55,040 nt of DNA from Deltaproteobacteria bacterium (GTDB lineage: Bacteria; Desulfobacterota; Desulfuromonadia; Geobacterales; Geobacteraceae), in contig SBEG01000027.1 in assembly GCA_009668975.1 (NCBI GenBank), positions 1 to 55,040 of the forward strand. Direction: 5' to 3'. The number at the start of each line of letters is the position of its first letter. The first letter of the stretch is position 1. This document shows, in pieces, positions 17,030 to 25,895 of the stretch. The notes beneath the pieces were generated by a model. That model was not told the DNA's origin. It made no database searches and saw nothing but the letters and a program-made list of their open reading frames with translations. The position numbers and the translations under genes are program-made.

Positions 17030-17644
17030 TCATTTTTCCGAAAATGCCAGATGCACGCCCAGCCCTGCAAAAGCAGCGGCAAAGCTCCGGCGCAACCAGG
17101 CTTGGACAGGCTCCGATTCGATAACAGTTTTACGGAAGGCATGAGCCAGCAGGCCATAGACAACGAAAACACCAAAGGTCATGAGCATAAAGACGCCGCT
17201 CAGAAGCAGAAGTTGAGAGAGAGGATTGGCGGCGTTGGTCGTCACAAATTGCGGTAGGAATGCCAGAAAAAAAATGGTCAGTTTGGGATTGAGGATGTTG
17301 AGCAGTAAAGCCTTTACCACCAATGTCAGAGCTGTGCTGCGTGACGGTGTGTTGTCCAGGGCAAATGCAGAGGTGTCTTTCCAGGTTGCATAGGCAATGT
17401 AGAGCAGATAGGCTACACCGGCGTACTTAAGGGTCTGGAATGCCAGCGCGCTGGTATGCATGATAGCGGCAAGGCCGAGGATGGTTGCCAGAAGGTGGGG
17501 AATAATTCCGGCGGTACAGCCGAGTGCTGCATAAACTCCGGCTTTGCGTCCTTGCGTGATGCCAGTGGAAACGGTGAAAATAACGCCGGTACCAGGAATA
17601 AGCACGACGATGAGTGAGGTAATGAAGAATTCAACGCTGATCAT
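17030..17644 (-). CDS. LysE/RhtB-family amino acid exporter
   Basis: A 204-residue inner-membrane protein of about six helices with the family hallmarks: an N-terminal IPGTGVIFTVSTGITQGRKAG loop and the LLNILNPKLTIFFLAFLPQF segment. Family members expel amino acids or small metabolites using the proton gradient. The substrate cannot be read from sequence. It reads toward the metallophosphoesterase gene after a 158-base gap, and follows sugE by 117 bases. Confidence 0.88.
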   Translation of the reverse strand: MISVEFFITSLIVVLIPGTGVIFTVSTGITQGRKAGVYAALGCTAGIIPHLLATILGLAAIMHTSALAFQTLKYAGVAYLLYIAYATWKDTSAFALDNTPSRSTALTLVVKALLLNILNPKLTIFFLAFLPQFVTTNAANPLSQLLLLSGVFMLMTFGVFVVYGLLAHAFRKTVIESEPVQAWLRRSFAAAFAGLGVHLAFSEK

Positions 17645-17761
17645 GTGACAGGCTCCTTGAAAGTTGTGATTTCCCTAATGCAGGCATGACGCGGGCCTTT
17701 GGACCTCTTTCATCGGTTTTCCCTGCCCATTTGAGACCTTTCGCACGAATCAACGTTGGAG

Positions 17762-18088
17762 TTAGACCGGTGTTGCGAGCTTTAGGCCAATGATACCGGC
17801 GACGATAAGTCCAAGACTTAACAGCCGCATAGGATTGGCTGACTCACCTAGCAAAACGATTCCCAGGATTGCGGTGCCGACGGCACCGACACCCACCCAG
17901 ACAGCATATGCGGTGCCAACTGGCAGCGACTTCATGGCGATACCGAGCAGCCCGAGGCTGATGATCATTGAGAGTACGGTGCCGACCGTTGGCCATAGGC
18001 GGGTAAAGCCATCGGTGTATTTAAGTCCAACTGCCCAGCCGATCTCGAACAATCCTGCCACAAAAAGACTGAACCAATTCATAAACAC
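17762..18088 (-). CDS. sugE: SMR exporter of the SugE/Gdx type
   Basis: A 108-residue small multidrug resistance protein with four helices. Glu15 in [18 protein letters not shown] is the essential proton- and substrate-binding residue. [20 protein letters not shown] and [14 protein letters not shown] are close to E. coli SugE, which exports guanidinium, rather than to EmrE-type drug pumps. It is a single gene, so probably a homodimer. I looked for a guanidine riboswitch upstream and did not find one. A GGAGAGG ribosome site precedes the ATG. Confidence 0.88.
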   Translation of the reverse strand: MFMNWFSLFVAGLFEIGWAVGLKYTDGFTRLWPTVGTVLSMIISLGLLGIAMKSLPVGTAYAVWVGVGAVGTAILGIVLLGESANPMRLLSLGLIVAGIIGLKLATPV

Positions 18089-18193
18089 CTCTCCAGTACC
18101 TCACAAAAGTAGCCTGCCCCCTTTTCGCCCCCGAACCGGAATGAGCCTGACCAGACCAAAATACGGGGTAACATGTAGTTTTGTCTTTCACCG

Positions 18194-20248
18194 TTAAAGC
18201 ACGTTGATATTTCCGCCATCATGGAAAAGCAGGTAAAAGTATCCGCCGGAAAGAGTCAGGCTTTTAGCTCCGTTTCCGGCTTCAGTCTGCTGGAAGTCGC
18301 TGTTGAAGACCTTCCAGGCGCCCCCTGCGGCGCTGGGGGCAATAGTGACAGCTCTTGGGACTGTAGCGTCTATGGTCCGCCATTCTGCAAGCCCTTCCTC
18401 GCCGATGTCCACGACGTTGCTCCCGGCACCCAGCGCTGGAATCGATTCCACGGGGCAGTAGAGATAGCTGCCGAAGCGTAGCCATTCACTGCCTGTTCTG
18501 TTTTCCATCACGACATCATCCAGATCCCTGCCAAAGATCTGGGGGATCAACAGCATCATGCTTGTCCTTGTATCGCTTACACGAGGATTCAAAATCTGAA
18601 GTCCTCCCCTGTTGGCAAACAGCAGATTGTCGGCAGCGGTCAACTGCATCAGGGGAAGCTCCCACAGAGAGGAATCTGCATGATCATTGGTTAGTAGCCA
18701 TTTTTTGCCGAGCCGGAGATTCCATGCGGTCGGTATCCCGCTAGAGGTGATTTTTTCTCCCTGGATGATGTAGTCCTGGTAATGGCCATAGCCGGTGGTA
18801 TAGCGGATTGTCAAATATTGGCGACCTTCTGCCGTTATGAATGAAAATGACAGGGAAGGGTCGGCATCGCTGGAGAAGTGATCATCATCGCGCAGTTTGA
18901 GCCCCGTCTTCCAATTTTGCCACGTGCCGCCGGCGGCTTCGTACCTGTCAAGATTTACCGAATTGTCGGGCTGTTTCTGTGCTCTCATGAAAGTGTCATT
19001 GTTGGCATAATAACCGATAATGGCTTCAAGCTGCTCCGGGGTGGGGGTCTTCGGCGGGCGAGGAGAAAGGCTCAACTTTGCCGGCATTGCAGGAATCCGC
19101 CCCCTTTCCACAAGTGCCCTGAGTAGTATCCTTTCGGCAATAATGGTGGCGCTGCCAGAGCCGAATCCGTTGGAGGCCCCCATGACGACGACCGCCATTC
19201 CTTCCGCCGGAGCAATGGTCATCACCGAACCGTACAGGGTGACGTCCCCTCCCTTCTGCCACCCGGTCACGCCGACGGCTCTCAATCCGGGTTGAATGAC
19301 CGTGTCCCATCCCAGCCCGAAGCTGTAGGAATATGACTTTACCGGGTTGAATTTTCCCTCGGTCTGGTTGACCCCCATCTCGGCAATGGCAGCCTCCGAA
19401 AGGATGCGTACATTGCCCAACGCTCCCTTTCCCATAAGCATCATGGCAATCTTTGCCATATCGCTCGGCGTGCTGTATAAGCCGCCGGAGCCGAAGCTGT
19501 TCAGGAAAAGCTGCGGCATTGGTGCGTCGCCTGCGTATCTTTTGGCATAGCTGCCCTCGTCGAACCAATCCAGAGGATAGCGGCTGTGCGTCATGCCGAG
19601 CGGGTCAAATATTTCATCCTGCACGAACTGCACATAGCTCTTGCCGCTAACCGCTGAAACAAGCTGCTCGATGATGGTGAAGCCGTCGTTGGAATAAACA
19701 CTCATGTAACCGGGCGCGTGCTTCAGCCGCTGGGTCTTCAGCGTCTCCAACACCTGTGCTGAAAAGCTGAACGGCAAAGGGGAAGAGGTTTCAGAGTTAC
19801 GGTAATCAGACCCGGGGAAACCGGCGGAGTGGTTGAGCAGCATCCTGACGGTAATTTGGTTGTATTCCGGTGAAAGCATGCTAAATAAAGCGATGTAGTT
19901 TTTGAGCGGCGCATCGAGGGAGATGACCCCCTGATCTACCAGCTTCATGACTGCAATGGTGGCCACCATTTTGCTGGTGGAGCCGATACAGTACATCGTG
20001 TCTAAGGCTGGAGCAGCCGTGGTAGATTTATCCGCAACACCGAATGTCTCGGCCCAGACAACTCTGCCGCCGTCGATAAGGGCGAGTGAGATAGATGATG
20101 CTCCGGTGGCCTCCATGACTTCTCTCGCAGCAGACCGCCCTTCGGCAATGGTGCCGGCGTAGTTGCTGGATGATGAAGAACTGCAACCGCTCGTTGTCAG
20201 GATCGGTAATAAAATGCAGCTCACGATCAACAGAAATCGTATTCTCAT
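18194..20248 (-). CDS. Beta-lactamase-fold serine hydrolase lipoprotein
   Basis: A 684-residue lipoprotein (lipobox TTSGC at residues 18-22, followed by a Ser-rich tether). Residues 35-390 form a class C beta-lactamase/DD-peptidase-like domain with catalytic GSTSKM (SxxK) near residue 91 and YSNDGF (YxN) near residue 186. About 290 further residues form a C-terminal beta-rich region, common in large esterase-like members. The likely activity is a periplasmic esterase or peptidase of the EstB/Pab87 kind, not antibiotic resistance. No partner genes are evident. Confidence 0.85.
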   Translation of the reverse strand: MRIRFLLIVSCILLPILTTSGCSSSSSSNYAGTIAEGRSAAREVMEATGASSISLALIDGGRVVWAETFGVADKSTTAAPALDTMYCIGSTSKMVATIAVMKLVDQGVISLDAPLKNYIALFSMLSPEYNQITVRMLLNHSAGFPGSDYRNSETSSPLPFSFSAQVLETLKTQRLKHAPGYMSVYSNDGFTIIEQLVSAVSGKSYVQFVQDEIFDPLGMTHSRYPLDWFDEGSYAKRYAGDAPMPQLFLNSFGSGGLYSTPSDMAKIAMMLMGKGALGNVRILSEAAIAEMGVNQTEGKFNPVKSYSYSFGLGWDTVIQPGLRAVGVTGWQKGGDVTLYGSVMTIAPAEGMAVVVMGASNGFGSGSATIIAERILLRALVERGRIPAMPAKLSLSPRPPKTPTPEQLEAIIGYYANNDTFMRAQKQPDNSVNLDRYEAAGGTWQNWKTGLKLRDDDHFSSDADPSLSFSFITAEGRQYLTIRYTTGYGHYQDYIIQGEKITSSGIPTAWNLRLGKKWLLTNDHADSSLWELPLMQLTAADNLLFANRGGLQILNPRVSDTRTSMMLLIPQIFGRDLDDVVMENRTGSEWLRFGSYLYCPVESIPALGAGSNVVDIGEEGLAEWRTIDATVPRAVTIAPSAAGGAWKVFNSDFQQTEAGNGAKSLTLSGGYFYLLFHDGGNINVL

Positions 20249-20326
20249 GTAGCCTCCATATGCAATCTCAATTGCAAAATAATTATCGGACGAAATCTCA
20301 AATCAAGGTAGCTCAAATCATTGTTC

Positions 20327-20358
20327 AAGTCTATGGGGTCAAGAAGTCTATGGGGTCA
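20327..20358. repeat. Tandem pair of 15-bp repeats at the RAYT 3' end
   Basis: AAGTCTATGGGGTCA occurs at 20327-20341 and again at 20344-20358. The transposase stop codon (20350-20348) lies inside the second copy. Short repeats abutting a REP-associated transposase are candidate recognition sequences. Confidence 0.75.
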
Positions 20359-21226
20359 GGACTTGACAACTTGATTCATGCAAGTAATGCCGAAGCTGCT
20401 CCATTTTCTCATCAATCAGAGGATCTTTTCCTTGGCGCAGTTCCATTCGCCGCACGGCACAGGTAAGTGTCGATGGATCACGTCCTAACAGGGGCGCCAA
20501 CTCTGTCAATTTTCCGCTGCTGAGCTCTAAAGTAGCCCATGCGGCAAGTCCACGAGCCTCCGAAATCATCTGCATCCGACCTTGGGTTCTGAGAGAATCA
20601 TCATTGATACCGTACATCTTCTTAACGGCTGAGACTACCGCGTTAACGTCAGGTTTTTGTTCCGGCACATTCTCCGTGGATGCAAGCGTGTGGGCTACAA
20701 AACTTTCGTCACCAAGTATTCTGCTATCTAGTTTTTTGCTCCCGTGAAACTCCGCCCTGTGGCCTTCCTCCATTCTGTTCCCCACAAATTCAGCAAAAGC
20801 CAAACGAGCCTTTCCCACCTTGTCGGATAATTGAGACAAAATAAATCCTGTTTCCAGCCATGAAAGGTTTTCTTTACCCAGATATGCCCGGTGACTGCTC
20901 CAACGGTAAGTCTCAGGACGATCGGTTACGTGTGCTCGTATCGGATTGAGGTGTATGTAGGCCGCCAGTTCGAGAAGGTATGAGTCTGCTTCCACCATGA
21001 CAGCTTTATATCTCCCTTGAAAAACGTGTCCCGATTTGTTGTGCCGCCAGTTATACCATTGGGTGTACCGCTGAGATATGTTCTGCATGATCCTGGACAA
21101 AGGTATTTCGGCGACCTGGATCTCCAGATGGATGTGGTTGCTCATGAGACAAAAGGAGTGAATCCGGTGGTGGTATCGCTCGCACGATTTCTGGAGAATC
21201 TCGTAAAAACGATACCGGTCCTTATG
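20348..21226 (-). pseudogene. REP-associated tyrosine transposase (RAYT), 5' truncated
   Basis: Y1-type HUH transposase. The metal-binding His-x-His is in MSNHIHLEIQVA and the helix holding the nucleophilic Tyr follows (AAYIHLNPIRA marks the region). A C-terminal extension includes a DnaA-like helix-turn-helix (ELAPLLGRDPSTLTCAVRR). In-frame homology continues upstream of the first Met (DRYRFYEILQKSCERYHHR) to an in-frame TGA at 21229-21227, so the first 50-60 residues expected for the family are missing. An ATG at 21145 could still give a 265-residue product. RAYTs mobilise REP elements, and short repeats lie at its 3' end. Confidence 0.78.
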
Positions 21227-21285
21227 TCAAGCAACTACTGTAAGTTAATTAACATTTAAATCCCGCCCCCGGAATCCTCAGCCGA

Positions 21286-22254
21286 TCAGAAATGGTGCGT
21301 CCAGCGAAAGGTGAACCTGTTCCCTTCGGTCCGATTTTCCGCTGCCATCTCGAAATAGGCGTTGAAGAAAATGTGGTCGTTGGCTGAGAAATGGAAAACC
21401 GCGCCCGGACCGATGGCGAACACCTGTTCCTTGGTACCGGAAATGCTGCGGCCATCGACCTTGGTTTCGGTCAACTGCTTCAGGTAATACCCGTTGATGC
21501 CGGCGTGGAGCATTTTCGGTATTACTTCGTACTCGGTGGCGTAGTTGAAATGGATGGCCTGGCCCGCCTGGGTGGTATTCACGGGACCAAAGGCCCGGTT
21601 CGGCTCGTCGTTTTTGGAACTCCACAGATAGTGAAATCTGGTGGAAACGGACCACTTGGGGGTGAACCACAGGGTGCCCGCCCAGTAGGGATTCAGGGTA
21701 AAGCAGTTAGCTCCGGGATTGAGCTCCCTGTTGCGGTCGTACCTGCCTGTGGGGAAGGTAGTCTGCAGTTCTATGCGGTGCATGAAGAGCGGGCCGTTCT
21801 TCCCCATGACCGGATCCCATTGGATGAACGGACCGACCAGGATATCTCCCACTCCCGGGTCGTTTTCCCTCAGCGGAGTCCCCCGGTCCAGATTGAACCC
21901 GACCACCGGCACGATAAGGTCTACACCCCATTTACCCCCCAAAAGAACCGGCTGGTCAGATTGGTAGATGAACTGGGTGAGACTTATGAATGCGTCCAGG
22001 TTTGGCCCGGAAAAGGGCAGGTTATCCCCTCTGGAATCCTTGAACTTGTCGGCCGAGTAGTACTGAAGGTATTGCTGGAAATAGAAGCCGGGACCCGCGG
22101 GGGGACCGCCGTCAAAAAAGCTGGTAAAGCCGAGATTAACCGGCGGCAGATCATATGCGTGAGTCACCGGCAGCCACATGGTCCCCACGCACGCCAAGAC
22201 CGCCAGGCAGTGAAAAACACTCTTCAAAAACCCGTTGTGAAAATTCCTTTTCAT
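21286..22254 (-). CDS. Outer-membrane porin-like protein (phenol MetA-pathway family)
   Basis: A 322-residue secreted protein; its signal peptide ends near VTHAYD. The body alternates short amphipathic strands ending in aromatic residues and closes with FTFRWTHHF, the C-terminal aromatic typical of outer-membrane barrels. Segments such as KWGVDLIVPVVGFNLDRG and RIELQTTFPTGRYDRN resemble the MetA-pathway-of-phenol-degradation/SphA-like transporter family. It probably carries hydrophobic substrates across the outer membrane. The start at 22254 follows GGGAGGTG. No dedicated catabolic genes adjoin it. Confidence 0.8.
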   Translation of the reverse strand: MKRNFHNGFLKSVFHCLAVLACVGTMWLPVTHAYDLPPVNLGFTSFFDGGPPAGPGFYFQQYLQYYSADKFKDSRGDNLPFSGPNLDAFISLTQFIYQSDQPVLLGGKWGVDLIVPVVGFNLDRGTPLRENDPGVGDILVGPFIQWDPVMGKNGPLFMHRIELQTTFPTGRYDRNRELNPGANCFTLNPYWAGTLWFTPKWSVSTRFHYLWSSKNDEPNRAFGPVNTTQAGQAIHFNYATEYEVIPKMLHAGINGYYLKQLTETKVDGRSISGTKEQVFAIGPGAVFHFSANDHIFFNAYFEMAAENRTEGNRFTFRWTHHF

Positions 22255-22661
22255 TGCTACACCTCCCATGTAATTACATCTAATGGACCGACATTGTCCC
22301 GCCGGCCGGATTTTATTTCAGCAAGCTGTGACGTAGTTTTCCCAAGTAATTCAGATTTGTGACCATTCCAGCCCGTAACGGATAATTAGGGACTTTTGCA
22401 TTTCTCAATCCACCTGATTTTTCCCCAGATGCAGCACTTGATTGAGGACCACCGCCAGTACCGTGCAGAGGGTCAGGGGGGGTCGAAGAGCGGCCTGATG
22501 CCATGGGGAACTCCGGGAAGCAACCTGAGGGTCAGGTCTACAGATCACAGAACACACGGATTTGATGCTTAAAATCTGTGTTCTGTAGACCTGACCCTTA
22601 TATATGTGACCCTTATATGCCTTTAGACCTGACCCTTATATATGCCTGACCCTTATATGCC
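22255..22661. other. Gap with palindrome and tandem repeats
   Basis: About 270 bases without a gene lie upstream of the porin-like gene. They are followed by a 71-bp hairpin (22528-22598) and a repeat tract in which TGACCCTTATAT occurs four times (22591-22662). See separate entries. Confidence 0.5.
22528..22598. repeat. 71-bp palindrome with 17-bp perfect arms
   Basis: AGGGTCAGGTCTACAGA (22528-22544) is the exact reverse complement of 22582-22598. An inner imperfect pairing (ACACACGGATTT with AAATCTGTGT) extends the stem. Its GGTCAGG/CCTGACC words continue into the adjacent tandem repeat. It resembles the REP-type elements that RAYT transposases move. Confidence 0.8.
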
Positions 22662-22662
22662 T
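22591..22662. repeat. Tandem TGACCCTTATAT repeat
   Basis: Four copies of a TGACCCTTATAT core occur at about 15- to 22-base spacing, alternating between ...TATATATG and ...TATATGCC endings. The right end provides the stop codon that truncates the GyrI-like gene. Confidence 0.75.
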
Positions 22663-22835
22663 TAGGAAAGCGAGAACAGCGCTTCGACAGCATCCTTGAA
22701 AGCCTGAGACGTGTTCGGGTCCCCTTCGCCATCGAGCATGAGGAAGTTCAGTTCCGGGACATCTACAATTTCGACGTTCTTTGCGGATGGAGCATAGAGA
22801 TGTTTTAGCTGCTTCAGGTAGTCTATCTTTTCCAT
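22662..22835 (-). pseudogene. GyrI-like small-molecule-binding protein, truncated
   Basis: A 57-residue N-terminal remnant (starting MEKIDYLKQLKHLYAPSAK, with VPELNFLMLDGEGDPNTSQ) of the GyrI-like family, whose members are about 200 residues and bind small hydrophobic compounds. It has a good ribosome site (AAGGGGG) and an intact start. The reading frame ends at a TAA that belongs to the TGACCCTTATAT repeat tract, so the repeat has replaced about 70% of the gene. Confidence 0.75.
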
Positions 22836-22950
22836 GTACACCCCCTTGGCGGTCTCACAAATTCTCCAAACTGTTCCCTGCCGCATTGTATATTTCACTT
22901 TTCCGCGGTGTTGCGGGCTCCCTGGTTCCTCGGCTTTTTTAGGTTGCTCA

Positions 22951-24378
22951 CTACCCCTGGGGCTGCTGGATCGCCTTGATTTCCAGGAACTCCTCCAGTC
23001 CGTAGCGCCCCATCTCACGGCCGTAGCCCGACTGCCGGTAGCCGCCGAAGGGGGCATCGTTATTGTACTCCGCGCCGTTGATGTCCACCTGCCCGGCGCG
23101 CAGCCGCCGCGCCACCGCCAGAGCCCTTTCTTCGTCCCCCGACCAGACGCCGGCGGCAAGGCCGTAGGGAGTGTCATTGGCCAGGGCAACCCCTTCTTCC
23201 TCGCTCCGATAGGTCTGGATCGACAGAACCGGGCCGAAAATCTCCTCCCGGGCGATGGTCATGTCAGGTTTTACTTTGCCGAACACCGTGGGTGAAACGT
23301 AGTAGCCCCGCTCCAGCCCGGCCGGAACATCGACACCACCCAGGAGCAATTCCGCCCCCTCCTTGACACCAATGCGGATATACTCCAAAACCCGCTCATG
23401 CTGGCGCTTCGACACCAGGGGGCCGAGCCGTGTCTTTTCGTTCCGGGGATCGCCGGGGGTGAACCTGGCGGCCGTCTCCACGGCGATCTTCGCCGCTTCT
23501 TCGTAGCGTTTCTCGGGTACCAGCATGCGGGTCCAGGCGTTGCAGGTTTGGCCGGAGTTGAGGTAGCACGCCTTGACTGTCCCCTTCACCGCTTCCGCCA
23601 GGTCGGCGTCGTCGAGGATGAGGGAGGGCGATTTCCCCCCCAGCTCCAGGGCAACCCGCTTGATCCCGGCCGAGGCCAGTTCCGCCACCCGCTTGCCGGC
23701 ACGAGTGGAGCCGGTAAAGGAGATCAAATCCACCTCCGGGTGGCTTGCCAGACGCTCGCCCACCAGCGATCCGGAGCCGCTTACCAGGTTTAAGACCCCG
23801 GCAGGGAGCCCGGCGGCATCAATGGCGTCGGCCAGGAGAAAGGCGTTCAGGGGCGTCACCTCGCTCGGCTTGAGCACCACGGTGCAGCCTGCGGCAAGGG
23901 CCGGCGCCACTTTGGCGATGATCTGGTGCAGGGGATAGTTCCAGGGGGTGATGGCGGCCACCACCCCCGCCGCCTCTTTTACCACCAGAGAATTGCCTAC
24001 CCGCTCCTCGAAAGGGAAGGTACGTACGAGCTTTGCGTAAGACTCCATCGTTGCCAGCGGCAGGCCCACCTGGATCATCTTCGTCAGCTTGAAGGGCATG
24101 CCCAATTCGTCGATGATCAGCTCTGTCATCTCGTCGGCACGGCTCTGCATTTGCGCGTAAATCTTTTCCAGCCACTCCGCCCGTTCTGCAGGTGTTGTTG
24201 CCGACCAGGCGTCGAAAGCGTTCCGCGCCGCCCGCACCGCCGCATCGGCATCGCCATGTCCCCCGGCAGGAACCGTTCCGATGATCTCCTCGGTCGCGGG
24301 ATTGATTACTTCAAAAACCTCGTTCCCTGACGGCGCAGCCCAGTGACCGTTGATATACAGTTTGTCCCTCTTCAGCAT
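22951..24378 (-). CDS. NAD(P)-dependent aldehyde dehydrogenase
   Basis: A 475-residue enzyme of the aldehyde dehydrogenase superfamily, oxidising an aldehyde to the acid. The catalytic Cys is in NSGQTCNAWTR, the general-base Glu in LELGGKSPS, the glycine motif is FTGSTRAGKRV, and the oxyanion Asn lies in ITPWNYPLHQI. EEIFGPVLSIQTY completes the signature. The ATG at 24378 follows GGAGGAG; the frame runs open upstream without a site. Substrate is unclear, and DNA around it offers no pathway context. Confidence 0.92.
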   Translation of the reverse strand: MLKRDKLYINGHWAAPSGNEVFEVINPATEEIIGTVPAGGHGDADAAVRAARNAFDAWSATTPAERAEWLEKIYAQMQSRADEMTELIIDELGMPFKLTKMIQVGLPLATMESYAKLVRTFPFEERVGNSLVVKEAAGVVAAITPWNYPLHQIIAKVAPALAAGCTVVLKPSEVTPLNAFLLADAIDAAGLPAGVLNLVSGSGSLVGERLASHPEVDLISFTGSTRAGKRVAELASAGIKRVALELGGKSPSLILDDADLAEAVKGTVKACYLNSGQTCNAWTRMLVPEKRYEEAAKIAVETAARFTPGDPRNEKTRLGPLVSKRQHERVLEYIRIGVKEGAELLLGGVDVPAGLERGYYVSPTVFGKVKPDMTIAREEIFGPVLSIQTYRSEEEGVALANDTPYGLAAGVWSGDEERALAVARRLRAGQVDINGAEYNNDAPFGGYRQSGYGREMGRYGLEEFLEIKAIQQPQG

Positions 24379-24572
24379 TCTCTCCTCCTTGTGGAATTGA
24401 AAGTTGACTAAGGAGCATACCACATCACGTCCCGCATCTGAACCTTGTCATTCCCCGACTCCTCCCAATTCATCGATCGAGACCCCGCTACCTACCGTCC
24501 AGACGGATTTGCAGCAGTTTCACCCTGAGTCGTCCTTTTTTGGAACGACATCAAACTTGTACTATGAGTTTA

Positions 24573-24601
24573 TTACTGTTAGAGATGTGGTAGGGTATAA
24601 G
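24573..24601 (+). promoter_or_regulatory. Possible sigma-70-type promoter
   Basis: TTACTG (24573-24578) and TATAAG (24596-24601) are separated by exactly 17 bases. They lie 25 bases ahead of the start of the small membrane protein. The -10 is good and the -35 weak. Confidence 0.4.
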
Positions 24602-24626
24602 GTTTTTGCAAAAAGGAGGAGACAAA

Positions 24627-24848
24627 ATGAATACTGTAAAAATTGCGGCAATCGTGCTTATCGTTGCAGGCGTCCTTGGATTGACTTATGGCGGCTTCAG
24701 CTACACCAAGAAAACTCATGAAGTCAAGTTGGGACCGATCGAGCTGTCGGTAAAGGAAAAGCAGGATGTCACGATCCCTGTCTGGGGTGGTGTGTCAGCC
24801 ATAGTGCTTGGCGGGGCGCTCCTGCTTTATGGATACAAAAAGAGCTAG
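24627..24848 (+). CDS. Small two-helix membrane protein
   Basis: A 73-residue protein with two hydrophobic helices (VKIAAIVLIVAGVLGLTYGG and VWGGVSAIVLGGALLLYGY) around a polar hairpin (TKKTHEVKLGPIELSVKEKQ). The ATG follows AAGGAGGAG at ideal spacing, and a plausible promoter lies upstream. I have seen this architecture as conserved hypothetical proteins in many Proteobacteria (possibly DUF3185-like), with no known function. It is one of the few plus-strand genes here and stands alone. Confidence 0.8.
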   Translation: MNTVKIAAIVLIVAGVLGLTYGGFSYTKKTHEVKLGPIELSVKEKQDVTIPVWGGVSAIVLGGALLLYGYKKS

Positions 24849-24902
24849 CGGCGGACTGCCGCGCACCATGGCTGCGTTGTTGTTTCGCCGCGCCTGAACG
24901 TC

Positions 24903-25167
24903 TCAGTTGCCCGAGGCCGGGATTGAGACCTGCCGTATTGCCGGATGCTTGACGCAGGAAGCCATCGGAGCCCCGATCGTGCGCGGACAATCGACATCGG
25001 CCGACACTGTCAGGCTGGCGCCCTGATAAAGCTTCCACCAGTCATTGTACTGCACATGGCCGCCTTTGGCGGCGATCCGCGCCTTATGGCCGACCTTGCG
25101 CCATCAGCAGGCCCAATAAAAATACCAGGGCATGTTTGACATACCCACCGTTATCCGTAATCGCCAT
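24903..25167 (-). pseudogene. Frameshifted small secreted protein
   Basis: An ATG at 25167 with a strong AGGAGG site begins MAITDNGGYVKHALVFLLGL, a signal-peptide-like sequence that stops after 27 codons. In another frame the sequence continues without interruption as ARIAAKGGHVQYNDWWKLYQ, TVSADVDCPRTIGAPMASC and VSIPASGN to a TGA at 24905-24903. Joined by a one-base shift near 25080 this would be a secreted protein of about 87 residues with two Cys. I do not recognise the family. It could be a sequencing error, a recent frameshift or, less likely, programmed frameshifting. Confidence 0.55.
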
Positions 25168-25319
25168 TTCCCCCCTCCTGACTTATGTATTGAATCCGCT
25201 GCGCACAATCTGGCTGTTTAGCGGCTGTTTTCAAGCAGCTTCATGTCCTTTTTCACTACCAGCCGGGAAGCCTTCATCGGCGGCATCGGTACCGCTATCT
25301 TGCCCAGGACCGCTCCCTG

Positions 25320-25844
25320 TTACTGAATCTTGTCACAGTAGTCCGGATAAATAATCCGGAGGCATTCCGGGCAGAGGCCGTGTGAGAATTTTGTGGCCGT
25401 GTGATCGGAAATATATTTCTCCACACTATGCCAGCAACCACTTTCGTCACGGATCTTTTTACAGGAGGCGCAGATCGGCAGCAATTCTTTCAGCATCCTG
25501 ATCTGATCCAGGGACGCTTGCAAACTTTCCGACAGAGCTCGCTGTTTCTCTTCGGCATTGCGGACGGCGACAAAGACAGGCTTGATCAAAAGAACCCCGC
25601 CCAACATCATGGCTGAACCCACCAGACCAACGAACTCAAATGTATAATCCGCGACTCGAAGCGATGCGGGGTTCGAAACCATTGTGTAAAGAGCGATAAT
25701 GCGACGGACAGCCATCGTGGCGATACCGGCCGAAAGGAACCCCCAGGCACGAGTGTGGCCAGTAATAGTAATCAGCCTGCATGAATAGATAACGGCAAGG
25801 CACTGCATGATCAGTGAAATTATGGTAATACCGATTACTGCCAT
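25320..25844 (-). CDS. Membrane protein with C-terminal zinc-ribbon-like domain
   Basis: A 174-residue protein. Three hydrophobic helices (residues 1-25, 32-52 and about 70-93) are followed by a short coiled coil (EEKQRALSESLQASLDQIRM). The C-terminal domain carries two cysteine pairs, LPICASCKKIRDESGCW and SHGLCPECLRIIYPDY. That domain is a common C-terminal tail of PAS-containing sensor kinases and response regulators in deltaproteobacteria. Here it hangs directly on a membrane anchor without kinase or PAS domains. A metal- or redox-sensing role is a guess. Confidence 0.75.
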   Translation of the reverse strand: MAVIGITIISLIMQCLAVIYSCRLITITGHTRAWGFLSAGIATMAVRRIIALYTMVSNPASLRVADYTFEFVGLVGSAMMLGGVLLIKPVFVAVRNAEEKQRALSESLQASLDQIRMLKELLPICASCKKIRDESGCWHSVEKYISDHTATKFSHGLCPECLRIIYPDYCDKIQ

Positions 25845-25895
25845 CCGCTTCCCCCAACATATCTTGCCGTGATGCTTTTCTTCGGCCCGTTTATC

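Noticed and set aside
18089..18193. A guanidine riboswitch upstream of sugE
   Set aside because: SugE/Gdx genes are often under ykkC-type switches. I looked for the conserved ykkC motifs, the paired ACGR-loop hairpins of the mini-ykkC type and the type III pseudoknot words and saw none.
18194..20248. An antibiotic-resistance beta-lactamase
   Set aside because: SxxK and YxN motifs are present, but the size (684 residues), the lipobox and the long C-terminal beta region fit esterase/peptidase relatives.
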